Shown piece by piece: positions 26,448-35,358 of a DNA stretch of 64,000 bases. The translations under genes and the position numbers were made by a program. How positions within the stretch are numbered: position 1 is the stretch's first letter; the number at the start of each line of letters is the position of its first letter. Source of the stretch: Marinilabiliaceae bacterium JC017 (GTDB lineage: Bacteria > Bacteroidota > Bacteroidia > Bacteroidales > Marinilabiliaceae); NCBI GenBank assembly GCA_004296775.1, contig RHGE01000001.1:129547-193546 (forward strand). Reading direction: 5' to 3'. The notes below the pieces were generated by a model, which was given only the letters and a program-made list of their open reading frames with translations, was not told where the DNA came from and did no database searches.

Positions 26448-26785
26448 GTTATTCTATTTAAATGATAGTGTGTTTTACTGCAATAGATCGTTAGATTTTA
26501 AACAATAGGCCTTAGATTAATTTTCTTCCAGCTCAATTGCAGAGCTAGAAAAGTTACAATCGTTTTTTTCGTTCAAAAAACACACCAAAATCCTATGCTG
26601 AAAAATAAAATTCTCCCAACCCATTCCCTTTTATTAATTGGTTCGCCTGATTGAGGGCATTCCTTCGTCTGTTCATGGCGCATGATTTTATATTCTCATG
26701 CTATTATGAATTTGATTTATCCCAGCATCTTGCATCACATGAGATACAAGAGTTAAATCCACTGTTTTCAGGAAACCTGAAGGCA
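26448..26785. other. Intergenic region containing a family 2 repeat copy
   Basis: Apart from the repeat at 26481-26560 nothing coding is visible. The final part (26640-26785) is the 3' leader-in to the acyl-CoA dehydrogenase terminator. Confidence 0.4.
26481..26560 (+). repeat. Dispersed repeat family 2 (copy)
   Basis: CAATAGATCGTTAGATTT at 26481, then AACAATAGGCCTTAGATTAATTTTC and a CTTCCAGCTCAATTGCAGAGC part shared with the 13449 copy. It is immediately upstream of the META-domain gene. Confidence 0.6.
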
Positions 26786-26822
26786 CAAAAAAGCGGAAGC
26801 TCCAATGGGAACTTCCGCTTTC
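26786..26822 (-). terminator. Intrinsic terminator of the etf/acyl-CoA dehydrogenase operon
   Basis: AAAGCGGAAG (26790-26799) pairs with CTTCCGCTTT (26812-26821); on the minus strand a T-run follows. It lies 20 nt after the operon's last stop. Confidence 0.9.
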
Positions 26823-26841
26823 CATATGCGATCTTAATCTA

Positions 26842-28548
26842 TTAATTATACTTATAGAAGCCCAGATCATCAATGGAAGAATTGAAAATGAAATTAGCTT
26901 TCGCATGGTTATCGGCTTTACCTCTGCGAATAAATACTTCAGTTGATGTTTTAAACATGTCATCACGCTGAGTATCCAATAGCAACAGGTAACCCATAAC
27001 AATATTTCCAGCCATTTCAACCAAACGACGGGCATGATAATCGATGTACTCATTGTCTTTTACATCAATCACTGCTTTCACCGTCTTTTCATACTCTTCG
27101 GTCATTCCAATCAAGGTACGACGATAGCTATGTAATTCAGGCTTCAGCTCCATCATTTCGTATTCGCGAATACGATCCAGGTAACCACCAGTGGTAACAC
27201 CACGAATGGCAGCAACAACCTGCAATTGCGTTGTTCCTTCATAGATAGAAGTGATACGCGCATCGCGATAAATCCTTTCAACCGGATAGTCTTTCATAAA
27301 TCCAGAACCACCATGTATCTGTACTGCATCGTAAGCCAACTGGTTACTGTACTCACTGGATGTTCCCTTCAACAATGGCGTAAAGATGTCTGCCAGCTTC
27401 TGGTAACGTTTCATCTCTTTGCGTTCAGCTGGTTCAAGCTTACGCTCTTCAGCAATGTGCATGTAAGTTTTATATAAATCTACAAAGCGAGATGTTTCAT
27501 ACAGCATTGTTCTGGAAGCATCCAGCTTAGATTTCATAACTGTCAGCATTTCATAAACAGCAGGAAATTTAATAATTGATTTACCAAACTGCTCCCTATC
27601 CTGTGCATACTGTAACGCTTCACGGTAAGCCGATTCAGACACACCAACAGACTGTGCACCAATTCCAAGACGCGCACCATTCATCAAAGCCATTACGTAT
27701 TTGATCAATCCCATCTTACGCTGACCAACTAACTCGGCAGGCGCATCTTTGAAAACCAATTCACAAGTAGGTGATCCTTTGATACCCATCTTGTTTTCCA
27801 ATCGACGAATGGTTACAGCCTGGTTATTGCGATCGTAAATAAACATCGACAAACCACGGCCATCTTTCGTTCCTTCTTCTGAACGGGCCAAGACCAATGA
27901 CACATGCGCATCTCCGTTGGTAATGAAACGCTTCACCCCATTCAGATACCATTTTCCATCCTCTTCGTTAAGCGTAGCTTTCAGTTCAACAGCCTGTAAA
28001 TCTGAACCAGCATCCGGCTCAGTAAGGTCCATAGCAGCCGTTTCTCCATTAGAGATACGAGGCAGGAAACGCTCCTTCTGATCCTCATTGGAAAATTCGT
28101 TAATGGTTTCAGCACAATCCTGCAGTCCCCAAATGTTCACAAAACCGGCATCGGCACGTGACACAATATCTGCGGCCATAATATATGGTACAATCGGGAA
28201 GTTCAACCCTTCGTATTTACGAGGCAAGGTGATTCCCATCAATCCGGCCTGAACCAAAGCATCCAGGTTTTTCTGGGTACCTTCGGCATAAACCACTTCA
28301 TTATTTACAATTTTTGGTCCTTCCTGGTCGACACTCTCAGCATTAGGAGCCACAATATCACCACAAATCTCCCCTACAATATCCAATACTTTCTCGTAGC
28401 TATCCATCGCATCTTCAAAATCGATGGGTGCATAATCAAATTTATCCTTGTCGGCAAAATTGCGTTCTTTCAGAGCCACAATTTTTTTCATCAACGGGTG
28501 AGTCAGATGAAATTTAAGATCCGGATTATCTGTGAAAAAATTAGCCAT
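26842..28548 (-). CDS. Acyl-CoA dehydrogenase, ETF-linked, with C-terminal extension
   Basis: 568 residues from the ATG at 28548 (MANFFTDNPDLKF). The usual acyl-CoA dehydrogenase body spans ~60-450: FAD-contact DLTEPDAGSD, ITNGDAH in the substrate channel, REQFGKSI, and the catalytic Glu in SIYEGTTQLQ. About 110 extra residues at the C-terminus are typical of Bacteroidales homologues. It oxidises an acyl-CoA to the enoyl-CoA (or runs in reverse) and hands electrons to ETF. The two ETF subunits are encoded directly upstream in one operon, which makes the partnership near certain. The chain-length preference is not readable; a butyryl-CoA-type enzyme is plausible. Confidence 0.93.
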   Translation of the reverse strand: MANFFTDNPDLKFHLTHPLMKKIVALKERNFADKDKFDYAPIDFEDAMDSYEKVLDIVGEICGDIVAPNAESVDQEGPKIVNNEVVYAEGTQKNLDALVQAGLMGITLPRKYEGLNFPIVPYIMAADIVSRADAGFVNIWGLQDCAETINEFSNEDQKERFLPRISNGETAAMDLTEPDAGSDLQAVELKATLNEEDGKWYLNGVKRFITNGDAHVSLVLARSEEGTKDGRGLSMFIYDRNNQAVTIRRLENKMGIKGSPTCELVFKDAPAELVGQRKMGLIKYVMALMNGARLGIGAQSVGVSESAYREALQYAQDREQFGKSIIKFPAVYEMLTVMKSKLDASRTMLYETSRFVDLYKTYMHIAEERKLEPAERKEMKRYQKLADIFTPLLKGTSSEYSNQLAYDAVQIHGGSGFMKDYPVERIYRDARITSIYEGTTQLQVVAAIRGVTTGGYLDRIREYEMMELKPELHSYRRTLIGMTEEYEKTVKAVIDVKDNEYIDYHARRLVEMAGNIVMGYLLLLDTQRDDMFKTSTEVFIRRGKADNHAKANFIFNSSIDDLGFYKYN

Positions 28549-28623
28549 TTTCTTTGTTATTTGTGATCCGGCCAGTGCCGGCATCAAAATCCAACATTTA
28601 TTATTCTATCAGCGCAAAGATGA

Positions 28624-29643
28624 TTACTTAGTATTCTGCTTGTAATACTTAATCAATTTTGGAATCACCTCCATCACATCACCGGTTATGGCATAATCGG
28701 CAAGTTTGTTGATAGGCGCATTTGGATCATTATTAACTGCAATAATCATTGATGATTCTTCCATACCGGCAGTATGCTGAATCTGTCCTGAAATACCACA
28801 GGCAATATAAAGTTTTGGACGAACTGTCACACCGGTTTGTCCGATTTGACGCTCATGCTCTGCATAACCGGCATCAACTGCAGCCCTGGAAGCACCTACT
28901 TCAGCCCCCAACACATCAGCCAGTTCATATAACGCATTGAAATTCTCTTTTGATCCCATACCATAACCACCGGCTATAATAATGGATGAGTTTTTGATGT
29001 TAACCTTGGATTTCTCCATGTGTCGATCAAGCACATTAACCACTAGATCTTCAGGCTTCAAAAACTTATCAACATCTAACTTATTCACCTCTCCGGTATA
29101 AGCAGCGTCAAATATCTCTTTTTTCATCACCCCTTCACGTACAGTAGCCATCTGTGGCCTACAGTCAGGGTTAATAATTGTTGCAACAATATTTCCCCCA
29201 AAAGCAGGACGAATTTGGTACAACAAGTTTTCATAGCTTTTTCCTGCTTTCTTGTCTTCATGACCACCAATAACAAGAGAGGTACAGTCAGCAGTTAAAC
29301 CACTCTGCAAAGCAGAAGAGATACGTGGTCCAAGATCACGTCCCATGGTCGAAGCGCCTAAAAGTGCTATCTGAGGTTTTTCTTCTTTAAATAAACCTAC
29401 AATCATTGAGGTGTGAGGTAACGTGGTAAAAGGGGCCAGACGTTTATCATCACCCACATGTACAACATCAGCTCCATAAGGAAACAACTGCGCTTCAACA
29501 CCATCCAGGTCTTGACCTAAAACAACAGCTTCCAGCTTACATTTAAGCTCATTGGCAAGGGAGCGGCCTTTAGTCATTAACTCCAGACTCACATCAGCCA
29601 CTTTTCCTTCATCTATTTCGCAAATAACAAAAACATTATTCAT
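28624..29643 (-). CDS. etfA: Electron transfer flavoprotein, alpha subunit
   Basis: 339 residues. The N-terminal half holds the alpha/beta subunit-interface domain; the C-terminal FAD domain shows GGYGMGSKENF, GASRAAVDAGY, RQIGQTGVTVRPKLYIACGI and SGQIQHTAGM followed by AVNNDPNAPI, the full FAD-binding signature. With EtfB it accepts electrons from the dehydrogenase encoded downstream (75 nt gap). The pair is of the long FixB/anaerobe type; whether it bifurcates electrons cannot be settled from sequence alone. Confidence 0.96.
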   Translation of the reverse strand: MNNVFVICEIDEGKVADVSLELMTKGRSLANELKCKLEAVVLGQDLDGVEAQLFPYGADVVHVGDDKRLAPFTTLPHTSMIVGLFKEEKPQIALLGASTMGRDLGPRISSALQSGLTADCTSLVIGGHEDKKAGKSYENLLYQIRPAFGGNIVATIINPDCRPQMATVREGVMKKEIFDAAYTGEVNKLDVDKFLKPEDLVVNVLDRHMEKSKVNIKNSSIIIAGGYGMGSKENFNALYELADVLGAEVGASRAAVDAGYAEHERQIGQTGVTVRPKLYIACGISGQIQHTAGMEESSMIIAVNNDPNAPINKLADYAITGDVMEVIPKLIKYYKQNTK

Positions 29644-29709
29644 TACTTCCTGATTTTTTATGGCCTCACGGCCAATTGGTATTAAATAATTGGATAAAAG
29701 GGCTAGTGC

Positions 29710-30582
29710 TTAGCCGATGGTGTGATTGGCAATTAATTCTTTCATTAATTCATCAATCTCTTCATCGGCAGGAGTCAGCCTCTTGGCCTCTTTAGCCTGG
29801 AACACCACGTTTTCAATTTTCTTAACTTTCGTAGGTGATCCTGATAGTCCCAACCAATTGATATCCGTTTCAATATCATTTACACTCCACTCTTCAATAT
29901 TCAGATATGGCCGATCAGCTGTTAAGTCAATGTAGTCTTCCGATTCACTCTGACGCTCGGTAATGGTCTTGGCATGTTTGTATTTCATCACCAACTTGGC
30001 ATTACGCGGACGACAATCAGGTGCAGTGGCATTAACTGTGATAACAGCAGGAAGTGCTGATTCCACGGTCTCTACTCCCCGTTCCAAACGACGTCTGACA
30101 ACAATTTTTTCATTTTCCACAGAGATTACTTCTTCTGCATAAGTAATCTGAGGCAAATTCAATTTTTCAGCTACCTGAGGTCCAACCTGCGCCGTATCCC
30201 CATCAATTGCCTGGCGACCAGCAATAATCAAATCGAAATCTTTAATCTTTTTGATCGCACATGAAATAGCGTATGAAGTAGCCAAGGTATCAGATCCGGC
30301 AAAAGCACGGTCTGTCAATAAGTAACCTTGATCAGCACCACGGTAAAAACCTTCTCGGATGATATCGGCAGCGCGACCAGGTCCCATTGTTAACACAGAA
30401 ATAGTCGCCCCTTTATATTTATCTTTCAATCGCAACGCTTGTTCTAAAGCATTTAAATCCTCCGGATTGAAAATGGCCGGCAACGCAGCACGGTTCACTG
30501 TTCCATCTGCTTTCATCGCATCTTTGCCGACATTTCTCGTATCAGGCACTTGCTTTGCAAGAACAACAATTTTTAATCCCAT
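29710..30582 (-). CDS. etfB: Electron transfer flavoprotein, beta subunit
   Basis: 290 residues, longer than the ~255 of the mitochondrial type, as usual in anaerobes. It opens with LKIVVLAKQVPDTRNVG, then FNPEDLNALEQALRLKD, the nucleotide-binding GRQAIDGDTAQVGPQVAE and the recognition-loop region LPAVITVNATAPDCR. First gene of the etfB-etfA-acyl-CoA dehydrogenase operon, preceded by a good two-element promoter. Confidence 0.96.
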   Translation of the reverse strand: MGLKIVVLAKQVPDTRNVGKDAMKADGTVNRAALPAIFNPEDLNALEQALRLKDKYKGATISVLTMGPGRAADIIREGFYRGADQGYLLTDRAFAGSDTLATSYAISCAIKKIKDFDLIIAGRQAIDGDTAQVGPQVAEKLNLPQITYAEEVISVENEKIVVRRRLERGVETVESALPAVITVNATAPDCRPRNAKLVMKYKHAKTITERQSESEDYIDLTADRPYLNIEEWSVNDIETDINWLGLSGSPTKVKKIENVVFQAKEAKRLTPADEEIDELMKELIANHTIG

Positions 30583-30622
30583 CTTTTATCTCTAATTTGG
30601 TAAAGAATTATATAACGGATGA

Positions 30623-30652
30623 CAAATATATAAAAAGCCATCAATTTACAAA
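30623..30652 (-). promoter_or_regulatory. Promoter of the etfBA-acd operon
   Basis: On the minus strand TTTG (30649-30652) is followed after 18 nt by TATATTTG (30623-30630). Both elements match the Bacteroidetes vegetative sigma pattern, and the predicted start gives a ~34-nt leader for etfB. It is the clearest promoter in the window. Confidence 0.65.
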
Positions 30653-31064
30653 CGTCCCACAAACAACTAAATTCCTGAATATTAAATAAAGCCTATATCG
30701 CATTTCGCCCTTCTTAAACTCATAAAACATACGGCCATTCACATTCCTTAATCATTGATATAACACCACTTACAAGAGCATATTCACAACATCACCAATT
30801 TTTCTTCAAAACTCATCTCCCGAAATGAACAAAAGGCAGAGAAATACCCTTTATTTATAATTAGATTAATTAACGCAGAATATTAAGCTCAATTTTTCGA
30901 CACAAAAACATCTCAATAAAGAAACGGTAAGACGAAGAGAATTAATTCAATAAATCACTAGATTTCAAGCAACAGTTTTTAGATTAATTTACATCTATTT
31001 CATTTGAAACCTCATAGATATTAATTCGATCATTTACGCATGAACTACTGTAAATACAAAAGGA
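30653..31064. other. Intergenic region
   Basis: Divergent spacer between etfB and msrB. It contains a degenerate family 2 repeat (30949-31010) and otherwise no supported feature. Confidence 0.4.
30949..31010 (+). repeat. Dispersed repeat family 2 (degenerate copy)
   Basis: CAATAAATCACTAGATTTCA, then AGATTAATTTACATCTATTTCATTT, which aligns with the second half of the 34701 copy. It sits 50 nt before msrB. Confidence 0.45.
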
Positions 31065-31511
31065 ATGAAACAAGGTGGTATAATTTTATTCTTTCTTTTA
31101 TCACAAATAATTATGGCGCAAAGAGACACATCACATTTTAACTTCAGGCAGCTAACGACAGAAGAAACCAGGGTGATCATCCATAAAGGAACAGAGCAAC
31201 CTTTTTCAGGAAAATATTATCAGCATAATGAGACTGGCACCTACACCTGCAAACAATGTGGTGCCGAATTATTTCTATCAACTGATAAATTTAATTCACA
31301 ATGTGGCTGGCCAAGTTTTGATGATGAAATTAAAAATGCCGTCAAACGCATACCTGATGCAGATGGCCGACGGACAGAAATCATTTGTGCTAATTGCAAC
31401 GGACACTTAGGACATGTATTTCTTGGAGAAGGATTCACTCAAAAAAACACCCGCCATTGTGTGAATTCTATTTCTCTTGAGTTTATTCCAAAAGAAAAAG
31501 AGGAAAAGTAA
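31065..31511 (+). CDS. msrB: Exported methionine-(R)-sulfoxide reductase B
   Basis: 148 residues. The first ~18 are a signal peptide ([14 protein letters not shown]), so the enzyme works outside the cytoplasm. The MsrB domain is complete: zinc cysteines C62/C65 (CKQC) and C108/C111 (CANC), GWPSF with possible resolving Cys80, and the catalytic Cys132 in [11 protein letters not shown]. It repairs oxidised methionine in envelope proteins. It is a single-domain protein without MsrA. Its reductant in the periplasm is unknown; the DoxX/thioredoxin-like protein at 2206 is far away. Confidence 0.95.
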   Translation: MKQGGIILFFLLSQIIMAQRDTSHFNFRQLTTEETRVIIHKGTEQPFSGKYYQHNETGTYTCKQCGAELFLSTDKFNSQCGWPSFDDEIKNAVKRIPDADGRRTEIICANCNGHLGHVFLGEGFTQKNTRHCVNSISLEFIPKEKEEK

Positions 31512-31517
31512 ATACAA

Positions 31518-31976
31518 TCAGGCAAGCGCCCGTTTATTACAATTATCTAAACTATATTTCATTAAAGGGCAATGCATACTTAAAGGACACTCCCCAGCTA
31601 AATAATCACACAATTCCACATCTACGATTTCACCAACCACCGGATATACCTTTTGATTAAGAAAACTGCGCATCTGTCCATATTTCATACGATCAGGAAG
31701 AAATTCAGGAAAATGAGGCTGTAATCCATATTTTATCCATAATTGTATCATTGCTGAGACCAAACTGGAGACTTCACGATCTTCGAGGTAATAACATTTC
31801 GGAAATATAAATTGCTCCAATCCCAATAACTCCGATAATACAAATCCATGATCATCCTCATTCGTCACTGGAATATATAAATCATCGTCTTCCTCCTGAA
31901 TTTTAAGCAATTTATTATGAGCCGAACGATTGGCCTCTTTTATATCCTCCAATAGTTGTTCTACATATCTTCTCAT
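31518..31976 (-). CDS. Conserved hypothetical protein with a C-terminal cysteine cluster
   Basis: 152 residues, cytosolic, acidic at the N-terminus. Helical at both ends; the last 30 residues hold four cysteines (CDYLAGECPLSMHC...NC), a possible metal site. It is convergent with msrB with only 6 nt between stops, so the two transcripts overlap at their 3' ends. No family recognised with confidence. Confidence 0.7.
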   Translation of the reverse strand: MRRYVEQLLEDIKEANRSAHNKLLKIQEEDDDLYIPVTNEDDHGFVLSELLGLEQFIFPKCYYLEDREVSSLVSAMIQLWIKYGLQPHFPEFLPDRMKYGQMRSFLNQKVYPVVGEIVDVELCDYLAGECPLSMHCPLMKYSLDNCNKRALA

Positions 31977-32136
31977 CTAGCATTTATTTTGGCGATAATC
32001 ATGCGCAGCAAAAGTATCTTAGTTAAACCAATCTCCCAAATGTCCTTTTAATAAACCACGCCTTTTAGGATCAAATATTCCAAGGAACACCCGCCCATTA
32101 TTTTCTAAATCTCACCTACTGACAAACATATAGGCG

Positions 32137-32185
32137 CTTAGGGTGCTACTTTTACCAACACGTTGTTCAAATGGAAGGTCGTTTA
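32137..32185 (+). repeat. Dispersed repeat family 3 (5' fragment)
   Basis: GCGCTTAGGGTGCTACTTTTACC and ACACGTTGTTCAAATGGA align with the beginning of the longer copies at 33638-33883 and, reversed, 55873-56065. Confidence 0.5.
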
Positions 32186-32363
32186 TGCTGTTACCAATGA
32201 CCTTGATATAAGTAGATCTAATGTCTATTATCTAACAAGGTGCCGATTGCAAATCAATGCTAGCAGGGGCAAACGCGAAGTCGCCCTTGAATATATCGAC
32301 ACTATAACACAAAAAGCCAAATGACGAGTCGGACCATGATGTTGGAAAGCGCGTGAGCCCGTC

Positions 32364-32470
32364 ATACCGATTAGTAATTAAAATGCCCACTTAATGCGCT
32401 TCGCTTTTAATTGGTCTTTAATTATCTATCGGCATTACACCAAGGTCATTCTTAAATAGGTTTGGTGTAA
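32364..32470 (+). repeat. Dispersed palindromic repeat family 1 (copy 2)
   Basis: Best-preserved copy: first hairpin from CCGATTAGTAATTAAA and TTTAATTATCTATCGG, second hairpin with perfect TTACACCAA / TTGGTGTAA arms. The stretch that follows (32470-32640) contains a TTTGGGAC-AAC-GTCCCAA hairpin and a minus-strand open frame made only of this repetitive DNA. Confidence 0.75.
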
Positions 32471-32727
32471 AATAAGCGGGCCGGCGCAGGCGCGACGAAG
32501 ATGAATGCGGGAATTCTGGCATGTGGGTTAGCAAAAATTCATCAAGGAGGTGGGGAGAAGCTTTTATTTGACTAGCGTTTTTTGCTTCGTTTTTGGGGCT
32601 ATGCCTAAAATGAAGTAGGGTTTGGGACAACGTCCCAATAAAACTATTCCTGAAGAACTAAAACTTATATATCAATTAACCCTCTTGTTAAGTTGTTATC
32701 CTGGCGTCAACATGGCCAATGGCCATC

Positions 32728-32802
32728 TCTGACTATTATCTAACAATCTATTGTCTTGTCAAAAATAAAGTTAATGGCAACATCCCTCGAAGAGGCTTTT
32801 TT
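32728..32802 (-). repeat. Repeat family 2 fragment followed by a family 3 tail
   Basis: TATTATCTAACAATCTATTG at ~32733 is the reverse of family 2. After it, GGCAACATCCCTCGAAGAGG and a T-run (32778-32803) match the 3' tail of family 3. CCTC-GAA-GAGG plus T9 also forms a small terminator-like hairpin. Confidence 0.45.
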
Positions 32803-33018
32803 TTTGGCTACTCCTGAAAAAACATAGTGTCTTATCAGTAATGTCTGTGTATTTTTTGGCAGGATATTGCCATGTCGGTCATGTAAATATCTTGATTCTC
32901 ATATCTGTGTACTTTTCTGGCTTATTCAGGTTAGACTTTTGTAAATAATTGAAAAACAGCTTGTGTTTATCCAATAGACAGAGTTGTTAATGGCCAAAAA
33001 AGGAGAGTAATGTTAATC

Positions 33019-33058
33019 AGTCTAAAGTCTATTCTCTAAAATCTAACGATCTATTGAC
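33019..33058 (-). repeat. Dispersed repeat family 2 (reversed copy)
   Basis: AGTCTATTCTCTAAAATC then TAACGATCTATTG is the reverse complement of the family 2 opening. Confidence 0.5.
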
Positions 33059-33157
33059 CATTCAAGCCGGTTTAAAAATCAAGTCCACGAAATGACAGAT
33101 GACGAAATATTACATAAACATACCTCTCTCGCCAACTTTCAATATCACAAGAACCCC

Positions 33158-33436
33158 TTATCACACCCCCGTGACCTTCTATCACGCCCTAATGCCCCGT
33201 TATCACACCCCCATGACCTTCTATCACACTCCAATGACCCTTTTATCACATCCCCATGACCATCTATCACACCCCAATGCCCCGTTATCACAGCCCCATG
33301 ATCATCTATCACACTCCAATACCCCGTTATCACAGGCCCATGACCATCTATCACACCCCAATGCCCCATTATCACAGCCCCATGACCATCTATCACACCC
33401 CAATACCCCGTTATCACAGGCCCATGTCCCATGCTA
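33158..33436. repeat. 42-bp tandem repeat (minisatellite), about 6.5 units
   Basis: Thirteen half-units of 20-22 bp alternate between TTATCACA.CCCCATGACC and TATCACACCCCAATGCCCC. One unit is a base longer, shifting any reading frame, yet three frames on two strands stay open because the unit length is a multiple of three and lacks stops. I therefore treat it as non-coding. Units are contiguous, with no spacers. The C-rich plus strand contrasts strongly with the AT-rich surroundings. Confidence 0.85.
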
Positions 33437-33637
33437 ACGCAGATTTGCAATTTGTGCAATTACTGAGGAATAGTGTTAGACTTTTAAGAAGTAACTAACA
33501 GACATGTTAACGATAATTAGGCAACGATTTTAATGTCGTATTGGTGATGTATTGCTTTAAATTTAAGGATTCTATGGGATATCATTAGGTGTTGTAACTT
33601 TACCCGAAGGGCTTTTTTCTATAGAGAAAAATCGAGA

Positions 33638-33883
33638 CGCTTAGTCAGCAACTTTTACCAACATGTTATTCAAATTGGATGGAAATATATAAAGAAGTTA
33701 GAGGGGAAAACAGATGGAAACACTTAGAGAAAAATGGAGATACATTGAAAAAGATAGAAATATTTTGAAACAACTTGTACTTACCAAAGAAATATCTCTG
33801 CGTCTCAGCAGCTCCGCGGTGTATAATGAATCTTGTTAAGACAACAAACTAAAAGCACCCCCCCTCGAAGAGGCTTTTTTTCA
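33638..33883 (+). repeat. Dispersed repeat family 3 (longest copy)
   Basis: Starts GCTTAGTCAGCAACTTTTACC, continues ACATGTTATTCAAATTGGATGGAA and a purine-rich AGAGGGGAAAACAGATGGAA tract, and ends CCCTCGAAGAGGCTTTTTTT. A ~190-bp homologue lies reversed at 55873-56065, and fragments occur at 32137 and 32778. Confidence 0.65.
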
Positions 33884-34053
33884 AACTAATACTAAAAAAA
33901 CATTGCTTCTTATTGGAATTTTCAAAGACTGGGAAAGACTATTTTTGAGCAAAATTTACACCAATGACCACAAACCTGTCTATTCCCTATTTTATAGATC
34001 AGTCATATCCTATTACAGACTGGAATATCGTTAAATAACGTACATTTTCTTAT

Positions 34054-34162
34054 CTTATAAAATACTAAACTTCTGGCACATACCAGACTCCCAGAGGACT
34101 TCTAGTTGTTTATAAGTTAATTAAACGATTTTTAAACCACTACATGGTTTTATGAACTTTTC
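34054..34162 (+). repeat. Direct repeat, first copy
   Basis: CTTATAAAATACTAAACTTC and, 70 nt later, CGATTTTTAAACCACTACAT with GGTTTTATGAACTTTTC. Both pieces recur in the same order at 34594-34626 and 34848-34885 with extra sequence between them. Confidence 0.5.
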
Positions 34163-34593
34163 ATTGAAAAGCAATTCGTATAATTCGATAAATTCGCGGT
34201 TGCCAAAATGCTTACAAAGCAAGCTATATAAGCTTTAAACATATAGAGGAAATGTCAGTTGATAATACTCCTGACCTAAAGAAGGAGTGAAAGCATTCAA
34301 ATAGCTGCCTTCCATACCATTTACCCGGAAATAAATTGGAATTTACACAGGGAATTGTCAAAGTAAAGTCAGTTAAATTTATAAATAGTCTGCATTAATT
34401 ACGGATTATCTGTGACTTTAGTCTGTATTTATAGTACTTAAGACTGTTTTTTGACCCGTTTCATCATCAACGAAGTCTTAGAGGAAGGTTATGGGCACAA
34501 TTTGGATAAACACCAATGAAGTGAGTTAATGTTGTTTTAGGTAATGACTGATGCGGACCAAAGATTGAAAGTTATTGACTGATGTTTTTCATG

Positions 34594-34885
34594 TCTTATA
34601 AAAAACTAAATTTTAGGCGTATACCCAAAGCACCAGAGAAGACACAATTGATTATTAGCAAATTACATTCACCCTTGTTTTAAACGCGAATTATACTAAT
34701 CAATAGATCGTTAGATTTTAGATAATAAACATTAGACCGTTTTACATTATCTTCATTTTTAGACCATTAACAGCTTTATCTATTGAAAAAACATAAACTG
34801 TTTTTCAATTACTTACAAAAGTTTAACAAATTATTAATCTAATAGAACGAATTTTAAACCACGGTGTGGTTTCATGAGTTTTTCT
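34594..34885 (+). repeat. Direct repeat, second copy, enclosing a family 2 repeat
   Basis: Matches 34054-34162 at both ends (CTTATAAAAAACTAAATTTT; CGAATTTTAAACCACGG.GTGGTTTCATGAG). The AAACCAC-GGT-GTGGTTT part is a perfect hairpin. A family 2 copy (from 34701) lies between the two matching ends, consistent with insertion there. Confidence 0.45.
34701..34800 (+). repeat. Dispersed repeat family 2 (longest copy)
   Basis: CAATAGATCGTTAGATTT then TAGATAATAAACATTAGACC, GTTTTACATTATCTTC and ATTTTTAGACCATTAACAG. The second half is also seen at 56068-56110. Confidence 0.6.
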
Positions 34886-35084
34886 CAGGGCATAGCGGCT
34901 TGTTACCTCTCCACTCCCCCACAGATCCGTACGAGTGAATTTCCCGCATACGGTTCCTCTCAAACCAGCTTCGCCTTAAAATACCTCTGCTATTAAAGGT
35001 AATTCCATAGTAGTTATAACGACCTCGAAGTTGCACATTTAACACACCTTTAAGTTCGCCTATTTTCATGTGCCGGTTAAGCAT
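34872..35084 (-). mobile_element. Remnant of a group II intron (maturase end and domain V-like hairpin)
   Basis: On the minus strand VLNVQLRGRYNYYGITFNSR resembles the C-terminal region of group II intron reverse transcriptase/maturases (L..KLRGHYNYYGI..N). It jumps directly to RRSWFERNRMREIHSYGSV, the read-through of the intron RNA 3' part, so ~100 residues in between are deleted. The DNA at 34924-34956 reads GAACCGTATGCGG...CGTACGGATC, a close match to the 34-nt domain V hairpin. No reverse-transcriptase catalytic core or 5' intron end is found, so it is an inactive fossil. Confidence 0.65.
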
Positions 35085-35180
35085 TATCCAGTCCTTCGTT
35101 TTAGATCAGCCTATCCGGAATTTTTTACTGCTGGTTTTCCGTTTCAATACCGGATTACCCTTACGACTGAAGTTCTGGTA

Positions 35181-35358
35181 ATGGGTATTCCTATTTCAAC
35201 AGTGATGGCAGAACAAAAAGTGGGAAATGCATTAAAGACAGGAGCTGAGCACATCGTCTCTACCGAAGCATCATAGTTATATCAAAAAGCAGAAATTGCC
35301 AATAAAATCCATACATATAGCTAACACACTGACTTCTTTTACGTTCTATTATTCTTGA
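35181..35358 (+). pseudogene. 3' remnant of a lutA-type (Fe-S)-binding oxidoreductase gene
   Basis: Reads GIPISTVMAEQKVGNALKTG then AEHIVSTEAS and a stop; one frame over, the DNA continues YIKKQKLPIKSIHIAN to a TGA at 35358. This is the end of a LutA/YkgE-like CCG-domain protein (..STAMAEQKV.NA..TGAEYIVSTDASCL........YIKK.KLP.K..HIA), with the CCG cysteine segment deleted at the junction. LutA is part of lactate oxidation (LutABC). Only the last ~55 codons survive, between an intron fossil and a convergent gene. Confidence 0.6.

Noticed and set aside
26688-27053. 121-codon minus-strand frame overlapping the acyl-CoA dehydrogenase end
   Set aside because: Shadow frame; it runs through the operon terminator.
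28549-28587. N-terminal extension of the acyl-CoA dehydrogenase
   Set aside because: The added residues are not found in the family; MANFF at 28548 is the usual start.
32418-32630. 70-codon minus-strand frame
   Set aside because: Consists of family 1 repeat and adjoining repetitive DNA; no coding evidence.
33158-33436. CRISPR array
   Set aside because: Units are contiguous and alternate between two related half-units; there are no unique spacers and no cas genes.
33099-33459. Three overlapping open frames over the 42-bp tandem repeat
   Set aside because: The frames are open only because the repeat unit is a multiple of three without stops; a single-base insertion shifts them and all read low-complexity His/Pro/Gly text.
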